From Enhydrobacter sp. (lineage in GTDB: Bacteria > Pseudomonadota > Alphaproteobacteria > Reyranellales > Reyranellaceae): a stretch of DNA of 64,000 nt. The DNA lies in assembly GCF_030246845.1 (NCBI RefSeq), contig NZ_CP126889.1, positions 124,001 through 188,000 of the forward strand. Reading direction: 5' to 3'. Each line of letters opens with the position of its first letter. The first letter of the stretch is position 1. The translations under genes were made by a program, and so were the position numbers. The notes below the pieces were generated by a model. That model searched no databases and was not told the origin of the DNA. It saw only the letters and a program-made list of their open reading frames with translations. This document shows positions 34,659 to 43,135 of the stretch, one piece after another.

Positions 34659-36134
34659 TCACGCGCCGCGGTGGAGGAGCGTGCCGATCACGCGGCGCTC
34701 GAACCAGAGGAGGCAGAGCGCGAGCACGGCCGTGCCGGCGGCGAGCGCTGCCCACCATCGGGCGTCCCACGTTTCGGGCAAGGCGGCGATGGCGAGCGCC
34801 ACGGCCGCCGAGCAGAGGAGCGGCGGGACGATCAGGGGAAGCACCGGGTGGCGGAAGATGTCGTGGCGCCGGCGGGCGCTGAGGCCCAGCACGAGCACCA
34901 GGGCCTCCGAGCCGATGGTGGTCGCCACGGCGCCCCACGCGCCCCAGAGCGGGATGATCGCCAGGTTGGCGGCGATGTTGGCGACCGCGCCCCAGGCGAC
35001 GATGCGGAACTGGATGCGGCCATAGCCCCACGGGACGAGGATCTGCGACAGACCGTGATTGACGAACTGCAGCGCGACGGCGAGGCATAGCCATTCGAAC
35101 AGCCGGCCGGCCTCGGCGAAGGCCGGGCCGTACATCATCGCGACGACATGCCGGCCGACGGCCCAGCCCAGCGCCGCGATCGGGAAGCCGCTCCAGGCGA
35201 GCAGCCCGAGATACTCGCGCGACAGGCGGACCGCCTGCGCCGGCGCCTCGCGGCTGCGCGCCAGCACCGGGAAGTAGGCGTTCCACAGCGAGGCGGTGAC
35301 GAACGCCGAGACCATCATCAGGCGATAGGCGGTCGAGTACTGGCCCACCGCCTCGTCGCCGTCGGTCACGCCCAGGATCAGGGTGTCGGCGTAGAGGAAG
35401 ACCAGGCCCGCGCCCTGCGCCAGGGCGAGCGGCCAGGCCTCGGCCAGCAGCGCGCGCGCCCCGGCGAGCCCGATCCGCCACGCCGCGACGAGGCGGTGGC
35501 GCGCCACGTACCAGACGGTGAACAGCGCCATCAGGCCGGGATAGGAAAGGCCCAGGCCCGCATACCAGTAGACGTCCGCCGGACCGTGAACGAAGGGCAG
35601 GAAGAGCGGGAGCTGCAAAGCGTTGAAGGCGAGGTTGGCGAAGCTCGGCGCCACCATGCGCTCGTGCGCCTGCAGGACCCAGCCGAGGTTCCAGGCGACG
35701 AAGAGCAGCCCCACCGCCTGGATCGCGAGCAGCAGGCTGCGCACGCGGCCCAGCGCCCCCAGCGCCGCGCAGACGAGGCAGACGGCGACCGCCAGCGCGG
35801 CGAGGAGCGTCTGCAAGGTCACGATCAGGCCGGGCAGATCCGCCTTCCTGTCCCTGGCGAGCTCGCGCTGGCCCACCGTCGTGAGGCCGGGATTGATCAG
35901 GATCGCGCCGAAGCCCAGCGCGGCCTGGACCCAGTTGACCTGTCCCACCGCCTCGGGGCCGAGGATGCGCCGCACGTAGATGCTGATGCCGATGGTGGCG
36001 AGGAAGCCGAGCAGGTAGGTGACGGAGAGGCTCAGGACATTGGTGGCGATGCGCTTCCGATTCGGCGCGACAACGCCCCGGGAGCCAATCCCTCCCGCGA
36101 CGGCGCGCCCGCCGACCACCACCGTTTCGCTCAC
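34659..36134 (-). CDS. Polysaccharide/oligosaccharide flippase of the MATE/Wzx type (491 aa)
   Basis: It has 12 or more hydrophobic segments and the opening KRIATNVLSLSVTYLLGFLA, then ISIYVRRILGPEAVGQVNWV, as in Wzx/RfbX O-antigen flippases, which move lipid-linked oligosaccharides across the inner membrane. The GTG start at 36134 is chosen for the perfect AGGAGG site seven bases upstream. No glycosyltransferase gene adjoins it, so the substrate is unknown; the GT2 and epimerase genes at 48-50 kb are possible partners. Confidence 0.85.
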   Translation of the reverse strand: MSETVVVGGRAVAGGIGSRGVVAPNRKRIATNVLSLSVTYLLGFLATIGISIYVRRILGPEAVGQVNWVQAALGFGAILINPGLTTVGQRELARDRKADLPGLIVTLQTLLAALAVAVCLVCAALGALGRVRSLLLAIQAVGLLFVAWNLGWVLQAHERMVAPSFANLAFNALQLPLFLPFVHGPADVYWYAGLGLSYPGLMALFTVWYVARHRLVAAWRIGLAGARALLAEAWPLALAQGAGLVFLYADTLILGVTDGDEAVGQYSTAYRLMMVSAFVTASLWNAYFPVLARSREAPAQAVRLSREYLGLLAWSGFPIAALGWAVGRHVVAMMYGPAFAEAGRLFEWLCLAVALQFVNHGLSQILVPWGYGRIQFRIVAWGAVANIAANLAIIPLWGAWGAVATTIGSEALVLVLGLSARRRHDIFRHPVLPLIVPPLLCSAAVALAIAALPETWDARWWAALAAGTAVLALCLLWFERRVIGTLLHRGA

Positions 36135-36155
36135 GACCCGCCTCCTGCAACAGGC

Positions 36156-36182
36156 GGTTGCTACGATTTCGTCACAGCAACC
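36156..36182. promoter_or_regulatory. Inverted repeat upstream of the flippase gene
   Basis: GGTTGCT (36156-36162) and AGCAACC (36176-36182) are separated by 13 bases, 21 to 48 bases before the GTG start. It may be an operator. Confidence 0.35.
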
Positions 36183-36250
36183 GATGTGGACAGTGTGGGC
36201 CATCGCGCGATGCGCGGGAGTTGCAAACGGGTGACCATGCCGTGAGCGCG

Positions 36251-36269
36251 CCGTGACCGGACGTCACGG
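36251..36269. promoter_or_regulatory. Short perfect palindrome CCGTGAC-N5-GTCACGG
   Basis: Two seven-base complementary arms with a five-base spacer, about 117 bases before the flippase start. It could be an operator for a dimeric regulator or a small hairpin. Confidence 0.35.
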
Positions 36270-36312
36270 CCACAACCTCTCCGTGTCCGACGGAGAGGAG
36301 CGACGCCCGGGC

Positions 36313-36390
36313 CTACATCGACGGCTGTTTCTTCGGCATCGCCGCCTCGTCGATCCACTTCAGCGCCTCGGTGCCGCTGATGGTGGCGCA
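36313..36390 (-). pseudogene. 3' end of an unidentified gene, cut by repeats
   Basis: On the minus strand the frame reads ATISGTEALKWIDEAAMPKK then QPSM and stop, a plausible, well-coded protein end. Upstream (plus-strand 36394 on) the sequence changes at once to a family I repeat arm. No beginning of this gene is seen. Source family not recognised. Confidence 0.5.
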
Positions 36391-36393
36391 GCG

Positions 36394-36538
36394 AAAGATC
36401 CCTCGCTGCGCTCGGGGGAGCGCGCCACTCCAGTGGCGCAATCTTTGCGTTCCAACAACCCCTGAGCGCAACTGGAGTTGCGCGCTCCGATGAGTGCTCG
36501 ACGAGGCGCGCCGCTCCGGTGGCGCGATCTTCCCGCCG
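36394..36538. repeat. Half family I element joined to two family II elements
   Basis: AAAGATCCCTCGCTGCGCTC, then GGGGGAGCGCGCCACTCCAG, then GAGCGCAACTGGAGTTGCGC and GGCGCGCCGCTCCGGTGGCG. The last ends at the stop of the monooxygenase gene. Confidence 0.75.
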
Positions 36539-38197
36539 CTACACCGCATGCGCGCGATCGGGGTCGCGCGCTTGGGTGACCGCCGACGGCGGGCCGAGCA
36601 CGATGCCCTCGTAGCCGCTCATCGCCACCTGGTTGAGGATCGAGGTGTATTTGGGCTGGCCGCCGTTGTAGACGACGTAGCGCACGTGGCCTTCCTCGTG
36701 GCCGGGCACGTTCGAGTTGTAGCCCGTGAACCAGCCCTTGGCCTTGCGCAGCAGCAGCATGGCGTACATGTCCTGCACGTGCTTGGTCCAGCGCGCCTGG
36801 GCCGCCAGCGTCGGCTCGCAGCGCGCCTGGCCGTGCTCGCGCATGTGGATCAGCAGGTCCGTGCACCAGTTGACGCCGAGCTCGATGCCGCGCGGGAAGT
36901 TGACCGACGCCGAGCCGCTTTGCGGGCCGGTCGGCATCAGCATGTTGGGGAAGCCCGCCACCATCAGGCCAAGGAAGGTCGAGGGACCATCCTTCCACAG
37001 CTCGGCCAGCCGCTCGCCGCCGGTGCCGCGGATGTCGATATGGTCGTAGGCGCCGGTGATGGCGTCGAAGCCGGTGGCGTAGACGATGATGTCGAAGTCG
37101 TAGTCGCGCTCGGTGGTGGCGAGGCCGGTCTCGGTCACGCGCACGATCGGCGTCGCGCTGACATCGACCAGGTGCACGTTGTCGCGGTTGTAGGCCTCGT
37201 AGTAGTTGGTCTCGAGCGGCACGCGCTGCACGCCGAAGCCGTGATCGCGCGGGATCAGCTTCTCGGCCGTCGCCGGATCCTTGACGCGCCGGCGGATGCG
37301 CCCGGCGATGTACTCGGAGAACTCGGCGTTGGCCTTCTCGTCGGTGAAGATCTCGCGGAAGTTCCGCAGCCAGATGCCGAAGCCCGGCTCGTCGTAAAGA
37401 CGATCCCAGAGCCTGAGCCGCTCCTCGCGCGAGACCTCCCAGAAGCCGCGCCGGTCGGGCTCGTGCTCGAAGCCGCCGGGCGTGCGCGCGCAGGTGGCGA
37501 AGATCTCGTCGTAGCGGCGGCGGATGTCGGCCATCTCCTCCTCGGAGATCGGCCCGTTGTTCAAGGGCGCCGCCCAGTTGGGCCGGCGCTGGAAAACGGT
37601 GAGCTCGGCCGCCGTCTCCGCGATCACCGGGATCGCCTGGATGGCGGTGGCGCCGGTGCCGATCACGGCCACCTTCTTGCCGGCGAACGGCACGCCCTCG
37701 TGCGGCCAGTCGAAGGTGTGGAACGAGCGGCCCTTGAACTGCTCCATGCCGGGATAGCGCGGCCGGGCGGGAATGGAGAGCAGCCCCAGCGTCATGATCA
37801 CGAAGCGCGCGGTGAGCGTGCGGCCGTCCGACACCGTGAGCCGCCAGAAGTTCCCCGCCTCGTCCCAGTGCGCGGCGTCGACGCGGCAGTTGAACTGCAT
37901 GTGCCGGCGCAGGTCGAACTTGTCGGCGACGTGGTTCAGGTAGCGCAGGTTCTCGGGCTGGCCGGAGAAGCGCTCCTTCCAGTGCCATTCGTCCAGGAGC
38001 TCGCGCGAGAAGGAATAGCCGTAGGTGTAGCTCTCCGAATCGAAGCGCGCGCCGGGATAGCGGTTGTTGTACCACGTCCCGCCGAGCCCGCCCGCCGCCT
38101 CCAGCACGGTGGCCCTTATGCCGAGATCGACCAGCCGCTTGATCTGATAGATCCCGGCAACGCCCGCCCCGATGACGATGACTTCGTAGTCGAGCAT
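36539..38197 (-). CDS. Flavin-containing Baeyer-Villiger-type monooxygenase (552 aa)
   Basis: FAD- and NADPH-dependent enzymes of this group insert oxygen next to a ketone or oxidise heteroatoms. Marks are the FAD motif GAGVAG (10-15), GGLGGTWYNNRYPGARFD (36-53), the BVMO fingerprint FKGRSFHTFDWP (154-165) and the NADPH motif GTGATA (180-185). The VYATGFDAITGAYDHIDIRG block near 350-370 is also typical. Start MLDYEVIVIG fits the family; longer upstream extensions look non-coding. Substrate unknown. Confidence 0.92.
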   Translation of the reverse strand: MLDYEVIVIGAGVAGIYQIKRLVDLGIRATVLEAAGGLGGTWYNNRYPGARFDSESYTYGYSFSRELLDEWHWKERFSGQPENLRYLNHVADKFDLRRHMQFNCRVDAAHWDEAGNFWRLTVSDGRTLTARFVIMTLGLLSIPARPRYPGMEQFKGRSFHTFDWPHEGVPFAGKKVAVIGTGATAIQAIPVIAETAAELTVFQRRPNWAAPLNNGPISEEEMADIRRRYDEIFATCARTPGGFEHEPDRRGFWEVSREERLRLWDRLYDEPGFGIWLRNFREIFTDEKANAEFSEYIAGRIRRRVKDPATAEKLIPRDHGFGVQRVPLETNYYEAYNRDNVHLVDVSATPIVRVTETGLATTERDYDFDIIVYATGFDAITGAYDHIDIRGTGGERLAELWKDGPSTFLGLMVAGFPNMLMPTGPQSGSASVNFPRGIELGVNWCTDLLIHMREHGQARCEPTLAAQARWTKHVQDMYAMLLLRKAKGWFTGYNSNVPGHEEGHVRYVVYNGGQPKYTSILNQVAMSGYEGIVLGPPSAVTQARDPDRAHAV

Positions 38198-38491
38198 GGG
38201 TCTGGTTCCTGTGTACTTGTTCCGATGATGGTAACGCGGGCGGCGGCCGAGTACAGACGGCAAAGATGCCGCTTTCGCGGGCCGGAAGCCAGTAGGCCGG
38301 CAGCCAGTATGGCCGATGGTAGTTACCGAGGTCCGGATGAACTGCATGGTGATTTTCGTAGCGCCCGCCCCGAAGCTGCGCCGCTGCTGCTCGCGCTCAG
38401 CGGCCGTCATGGCCAAGTGAGCGGCACTGGAGGTCGTCACCGGCAGCGTGACCCTCGAAAATGAAACGGGTGCCTTGGATCGCAACAGGTT

Positions 38492-38566
38492 GTGTCATCC
38501 CGAGCGGAGCGAGGGATCTTTGGCTGGCGCCGATAAAGGATCCCTCGCTGACGCTCGGGATGACAC
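38492..38566. repeat. Dispersed palindromic repeat, family I
   Basis: GTGTCATCCCGAGCGGAGCG left arm and ACGCTCGGGATGACAC right arm, followed by the conserved tail GGCGTCTGCTCTTG. It lies between the monooxygenase promoter and the end of the next gene. Confidence 0.85.
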
Positions 38567-38604
38567 GATACTGGGCGTCTGCTCTTGTCGCTTGTCAGTG
38601 GCGC

Positions 38605-39234
38605 TCAGTGCTTGTGCCCGAACTCGCCCCTGGCCATCGCCAGGTGGTGAGGCTGGTGGTGCGAGCCGCTCGCCATCAGGCCGATGAAGCCGAGCCCGCG
38701 GATGTGCCGGATCTCCCCGGGGTCGGTCGCGGTCACCGTGAGCGACTCGCCGTTCGGCAGCGCCGTCGCCTTCGTCGTCCAGCCCTTGTGGCCGTTCATG
38801 GTCGCCGCCCAGGCCGGGACCATCCGCTGGATCGCCGCGAGCGTCCGGCCCTCGCCGATGACCGCGATCTCCAGGCCGCCATCGACGACTTTCGGAGTCT
38901 CGGCCGCCTTCAGCGTAAGCTCGTTCATGTCGATCAGGTGCTGCCGCAGGGCTTCGAGGTCGACCTTCGACCAGTCGGTCCCGGGATCGGCCTCCAGCAT
39001 GTGCACGATCTCCTGAATGGCGCCGAATGCATCCTGTCCCGGAGCGGTCGGAAGCGTCGCGCTCCCGGCCGCGCCGGCATGGCCGGCCATCGGCATCATT
39101 CCTTCATGACGATGCATCGGCATCGGGCCGGCATCCATCGGCGGCTGGGCCGGCGGGCTTTGCGCCCAAGCAGCGAATGCCCCTGCCGCAACCAGCACGC
39201 CGCCGATCGCCATCAGACTGCGGATCGAAGCCAT
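38605..39234 (-). CDS. Periplasmic His/Met-rich protein, possible metal binder (209 aa)
   Basis: MASIRSLMAIGGVLVAAGAF to AWA is a signal peptide. A Met/His-rich stretch follows (PMPMHRHEGMMPMAGHAG), then a helical domain (about residues 65-195: IVHMLEADPGTDWSKVDLEA, LRQHLIDMNELTL), and a His-rich tail (GSHHQPHHLAMARGEFGHKH). The composition suggests copper or nickel/iron binding in the periplasm. A Crp/Fnr gene lies upstream, and a perfect palindrome precedes this gene, so it is probably regulated by that protein. Confidence 0.7.
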   Translation of the reverse strand: MASIRSLMAIGGVLVAAGAFAAWAQSPPAQPPMDAGPMPMHRHEGMMPMAGHAGAAGSATLPTAPGQDAFGAIQEIVHMLEADPGTDWSKVDLEALRQHLIDMNELTLKAAETPKVVDGGLEIAVIGEGRTLAAIQRMVPAWAATMNGHKGWTTKATALPNGESLTVTATDPGEIRHIRGLGFIGLMASGSHHQPHHLAMARGEFGHKH

Positions 39235-39285
39235 CGATCGTCCTCCAGAAGTCCCGGTTGAATTTACCCGGACGGCGCTGCCGAT

Positions 39286-39305
39286 CGCATGATCAGGATC
39301 ATGCG
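39286..39305. promoter_or_regulatory. Crp/Fnr-type palindrome upstream of the His/Met-rich gene
   Basis: CGCATGATC-AG-GATCATGCG is a perfect palindrome with nine-base arms. Its centre (TGAT-N4-ATCA) matches the core of the FNR/DNR box TTGAT-N4-ATCAA. It lies 62 bases (centre) from the ATG of the His/Met-rich gene, just after the end of the Crp/Fnr gene. Confidence 0.6.
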
Positions 39306-39313
39306 CGGCCAAC

Positions 39314-39871
39314 TTATCTCGACGTGTCCCTGGTGATCCTTATGTCGGACTTCGTGCGCGCGATCCGCCCTTCCGCCTCGAGCGATGCGAGCGTGCGATA
39401 CAGCGCCTCGCGGGTCAGGCCGACCTCTGCCGCAATGTCCTGCAACCGGCTCTCGACGGCGATGCGCCGGCCGCCGGCGCCTGCGCGTGAGCGAAGGTAT
39501 TGCATTACGCGCTCCCGGGCCGACCGGATGTTCCGCAACTCCATCCGGGCACGGAGGTCCTGAAGCTGCCGTGCCAGCCGGGCCATGAACGCCTCCGAAA
39601 GTGCCGGATCCGTCCGGAGCGCGTCCTTGATCGCCTTCTTCGCATAAACGCGAATGCGCGAGGGCGCCGTGGCAACGGCGTCGCAATGGTACGCCTCGGC
39701 GAAAAGCGCGGCCTCGGAAAAGAACTCACCTTCCCGGGCGGTGTGGAGGATCACGAGATGGTCGTCGATGGTCCGGCGGACCAGGCGGAGCCGTCCGCTT
39801 TCTACCCTGTAGATTGCCGTAACGGGATCGCCCTGGCGAAACAGCGGTTCGCCGTTCGCAAGCTCGCGCAT
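39314..39871 (-). CDS. Crp/Fnr-family transcription regulator (185 aa)
   Basis: A cyclic-nucleotide-binding-like sensor (about residues 1-110: GEPLFRQGDPVTAIYRVESG, then GEFFSEAALF) is followed by a dimerisation helix and a winged helix (LQDIAAEVGLTREALYRTLA, SLEAEGRI). Recognition-helix residues E and R fit TGAT-type boxes. The Cys cluster of oxygen-sensing FNR is absent, so it is nearer to DNR/NNR-type or other redox regulators. The start at MRELANG follows a good ribosome site (GGAGGCAGGG); an upstream in-frame start would add about 70 low-complexity residues. Likely to control the next gene. Confidence 0.82.
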   Translation of the reverse strand: MRELANGEPLFRQGDPVTAIYRVESGRLRLVRRTIDDHLVILHTAREGEFFSEAALFAEAYHCDAVATAPSRIRVYAKKAIKDALRTDPALSEAFMARLARQLQDLRARMELRNIRSARERVMQYLRSRAGAGGRRIAVESRLQDIAAEVGLTREALYRTLASLEAEGRIARTKSDIRITRDTSR

Positions 39872-40093
39872 CGTGCTCCCTGCCTCCAGGGAGCGCGGCA
39901 GGAGGTGGCCCAGGTCAGTCAATCTGCTCCTTGGGCGCCCGATCGGCGCACCCGGGAAAACGTACAGGATGGCGCTCCCGCGCACACCCGGAACGAGCGT
40001 CCCCGAAGCCGCACCTGCCGATGCGGGCAGACGTGCTGGCGATGCAGCGCGCTGCTGCCGCCGGGCAAGTCGCGCCACAGCACTCAAGGCCGC

Positions 40094-40190
40094 GTCATCC
40101 CGAGCGGAGCGCTTGCCCTGAGCGAAGCCGAAGGGAGGGATCCTTGGTCGGCGTCGCGAAGGATCCCTCGCCTTCGGCTCGGGATGACAC
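40094..40190. repeat. Dispersed palindromic repeat, family I (long variant)
   Basis: GTCATCCCGAGCGGAGCGCT at the left, with an inserted CCTGAGCGAAGCCGAAGGGA, and CCTTCGGCTCGGGATGAC at the right. The longer middle makes this copy about 20 bases larger than the others. Confidence 0.8.
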
Positions 40191-40219
40191 GGAGATTGCC
40201 GGGCCGCTTTCCGTGGGCG

Positions 40220-41494
40220 CTATCGCGCGGCGGGATGGAAGATCGCCAGCCGTGCGGTGCCTTGCCAGACGGAGGCGCCGTCGCCGAAGCGGGCGAAGTA
40301 GATGTTGCCGCGCGAGTCGCGCAGGTCGCTGCCGGCATAGACGGCGGGCGGCACCGGGCCGACCAGGCCGACCGCGCCCGAGGCGATGTCGTAGGCGTAG
40401 AGGTTCGAGCCCCGGGCATGGCTGCGGCGGGGAATGCCGTAGAGGCGCGTCTCGTCGGCCGAGAGCGTGATGCCGTAGAGCTGGTCCACCCGCTCGCCGG
40501 CCGCGATCTCCTCGCGCGGCAGGAACGTCCCGAGATGCGTGAAGGCGCCGCTCGCGACATCGAGCCGGTAGAGCTCGCCGTTCACCGTCGAGAGCCAGAT
40601 CGTGCGGCCGTCGCGCGTTTTGGTCTGGCCGTTCCAGAAGCCGCCGCTCGCGGTGTAGGCGGTCGCGGCCATCGCTCCCGTCGCGAGGTCGTAGGCCCAG
40701 ATGCGATGCACCGCCCCACGCCGCGCCGGATCCTCGGTGCCGCGATAGGTGTATATCCTGCCCGCCTTCGTAGCGACGATCTCGCGGCTCAGGGGATTGC
40801 CGAGACGCCACGGAATGCCGGCCACGACCTCGCGCACGCGGTTGCGCTTGGTGTCGAACAGCACGATGTCGCTCGACGGATGGGCGAGACCGACCAGCAG
40901 ATCGGAGCCCGGCGCGTGGGCGAGCGCGATCAGGCCCTGGTAGCGCGTCACCACGCCGCCCGGCAGCGCGCGGCTCACGTCCTCCAGCTTGTCGCGCGCG
41001 ATGTCGTAGGCGTAGAGATGCGACCCGCGATAGCCGGGCAGCGCATCGATCGATTCCTTGAGATCGTGGAAGCCCTGCGAGCCCATGTAGATCCGGCCGT
41101 CGATCTCGACCAGGTGCGTGTGGCCCTTGGGAATCTCCTCGCCGGGCGCGAGATTGCCGACCGTCCGCGCGGCGTCCATGAAGGTGCCGAGGAAGCGGCG
41201 CTCGCCGCTCGCCGGGTCGTAGCGGAAGACGGCGAAATCCTCGCGCCCGTCGGCGCGCCGGCTGGTGAAGCCGATATAGACCCGCTCGCGGCGGTCCATG
41301 CCGATCGCGTCCCAGCACTGCTCGAGCACGAGGCCGGCCGGCGCGATGTCGTCGAAGGCGATCGGCCGTTCGCTGGCCGCGAGCGCGCGGCTTGTCGGGC
41401 CTGCCTGGGACGGCGATGAGCCGACGATGCACGTGACGGCGATCGCAGCGGCAAGAGCGGCCAGCAGGGCGACCGCAAGAAGGACGTGACGCAT
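40220..41494 (-). CDS. Exported beta-propeller-like protein (424 aa)
   Basis: MRHVLLAVALLAALAAAIAV gives a signal anchor or signal peptide. The remaining protein is made of repeated strands such as VYIGFTSRRADGREDFAVFR, LYAYDIARDKLEDVS, VLFDTKRNRVREV and LYAYDIASGAVGLVG, as in six- or seven-bladed propellers (NHL/Kelch/SMP-30-like). No catalytic residues are certain. The first part of its mature region (IAFDDIAPAGLVLEQCWDA) is duplicated in a small remnant at 43931-44077. Function unknown; ligand binding or hydrolysis in the periplasm is possible. Confidence 0.75.
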   Translation of the reverse strand: MRHVLLAVALLAALAAAIAVTCIVGSSPSQAGPTSRALAASERPIAFDDIAPAGLVLEQCWDAIGMDRRERVYIGFTSRRADGREDFAVFRYDPASGERRFLGTFMDAARTVGNLAPGEEIPKGHTHLVEIDGRIYMGSQGFHDLKESIDALPGYRGSHLYAYDIARDKLEDVSRALPGGVVTRYQGLIALAHAPGSDLLVGLAHPSSDIVLFDTKRNRVREVVAGIPWRLGNPLSREIVATKAGRIYTYRGTEDPARRGAVHRIWAYDLATGAMAATAYTASGGFWNGQTKTRDGRTIWLSTVNGELYRLDVASGAFTHLGTFLPREEIAAGERVDQLYGITLSADETRLYGIPRRSHARGSNLYAYDIASGAVGLVGPVPPAVYAGSDLRDSRGNIYFARFGDGASVWQGTARLAIFHPAAR

Positions 41495-41520
41495 CGATTG
41501 CTCCTGCCGACGGGGCGGCA

Positions 41521-43038
41521 TCATTGTCTCAAGAGCGCGTCCAGTCTGCGGCTCCATTCGGGATTGAGATGTTTCAGCGGCTTGAGAAGGTTGCTGGTCG
41601 AATCGGTGGCGCGTCGCATCGCATCGAAATGCCGTGCCGCCTTCTCGGTCTGCCCGATCTGGGCGCAACAGAGCGCGGCCACCTCAAGGGTCATCTGGGC
41701 CTCCGGGCGGATCTCCAACGCCTTGTTGGCCGCCGCCAAAGCGAGGTCCCGCTCCTCCAGGAACAGATGAGCGAGCGCCAGCAGGTCGAACCAGGCGAAA
41801 TTGTGCGGATCGTAAGCATTCAATCGCAGCCCTTGCCGCAGCGCGTCTCTCGCTTCCTGTGCGCGGCCGGCGTAGAGGTGCGCCATTCCGAGCACGAGAT
41901 GGCCGAGGGCGAAGCTCGAGCTGAGTTCGATGATGCGATGCGCCGCGTGCACCGCCTGGTCGAGCCGGTGCGCGGCGCAGCTCGTGATGGCGAGGCCGTA
42001 ATGGGCGTACGGGTTTTTCGCATCGAGGCGGACCGCCGTCATCGCCGCCGTCAGCCCTTCCTGAATCACCGCCTCCGGCCGGTCGCTCCATCCCCATAAG
42101 CCGATGCCGCCGCACACGCGCGCCAGCCAGATGTGCGCCTCGGGCAAAAACGGATCCAGCTTCGTCGCCGTCTGGAAAAGCTTGCGAGCCTGTTCGTGCG
42201 GCTCCCGGGCGACGCGATGGAACAGCAGGACGCCCCGGCGGACGAGGTTCCATGCCGTCTGCATGTCGCCATGGCGAAGCGCGGCCGGTCCGGTCTCTGA
42301 CTTCAGAAGCTCGGGCTCGATGGCGCCGACAACGTGATCGGTGATGTCGTCCTGGATGGCGAACACGTCGGACAGGTCGCGCTCGTAGCGCTCGGCCCAG
42401 ATATGACCGCCGGTCGCGGCATCGATGAGCTGCGCCGTGACGCGAATGCGTCCGCCGGCCGAGCGATAGCTTCCGGCCACGAGATAGCGCACACCCAGCC
42501 GGGCCGCGACCTCCCGGACATCGACTGATGCGTCGCGGAAGGCGAAGCTCGTATTGCGCGCTACAACCATGAACCACTTGAACCGCGTGAGAGCCATGAT
42601 GATGTCGTCGGCAATGGCGTCACCGAAGTGGTGGTGGGCAGTGTGGTCCGACAAATCGACGAACGGCAACACGGCGATCGACGAACGAGCCCGCGTGTCG
42701 GGTTCTGCAGTGACAGCCGGGCCGACATAGCGATAGCCACGTCTCGGCAGCGTCTCGATCCATCGCTCCCCGCCCGGCTCGAGGCCGAGCGCCTTGCGCA
42801 GCGTCGTCATCTGGGTAGCGAGATTGCCTTCTTCCACCGCCCGACCGCTCCACGCCTGCTCAATGAGCAAGTCCTTGGAGACCGGCAGGCCTGGGTGCTG
42901 GAGGAGAACGCGCAGCAGGGACACTGCCCGACCACCCAGGCCGACGAGGTCGTCGCCGTGAAACAGGGCCTTCGTCGTCACGTCCAGGCGAAAGGCTCCA
43001 AACGTGTACGAGGTCTCGGCAGGCGGTTCCGGGCTCAT
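41521..43038 (-). CDS. Winged-helix regulator with TolB-like and TPR domains, CadC/OmpR type (505 aa)
   Basis: The N-terminal OmpR/CadC-type DNA-binding domain (about residues 10-105) ends with GERWIETLPRRGYRYVGPAV, the signature of this group. Then come a TolB-like domain (about 115-235: SIAVLPFVDLSD, FGDAIADDIIMALT) and TPR repeats to the end. The C-terminal part has the same architecture as the cyclase at 22894-24720. No transmembrane helix is seen between the parts, unlike CadC. Its target genes are unknown; it is divergent from the HpcH/HpaI gene. Confidence 0.86.
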   Translation of the reverse strand: MSPEPPAETSYTFGAFRLDVTTKALFHGDDLVGLGGRAVSLLRVLLQHPGLPVSKDLLIEQAWSGRAVEEGNLATQMTTLRKALGLEPGGERWIETLPRRGYRYVGPAVTAEPDTRARSSIAVLPFVDLSDHTAHHHFGDAIADDIIMALTRFKWFMVVARNTSFAFRDASVDVREVAARLGVRYLVAGSYRSAGGRIRVTAQLIDAATGGHIWAERYERDLSDVFAIQDDITDHVVGAIEPELLKSETGPAALRHGDMQTAWNLVRRGVLLFHRVAREPHEQARKLFQTATKLDPFLPEAHIWLARVCGGIGLWGWSDRPEAVIQEGLTAAMTAVRLDAKNPYAHYGLAITSCAAHRLDQAVHAAHRIIELSSSFALGHLVLGMAHLYAGRAQEARDALRQGLRLNAYDPHNFAWFDLLALAHLFLEERDLALAAANKALEIRPEAQMTLEVAALCCAQIGQTEKAARHFDAMRRATDSTSNLLKPLKHLNPEWSRRLDALLRQ

Positions 43039-43135
43039 TGCCCGGACATTTTAAGAACTTATTGAGCGTCCGTTCAGGACTTTAATGCCGGCAGGCGAGC
43101 ACGGTGGCATTCCTGGGAAGACGGGAGGAATGACT

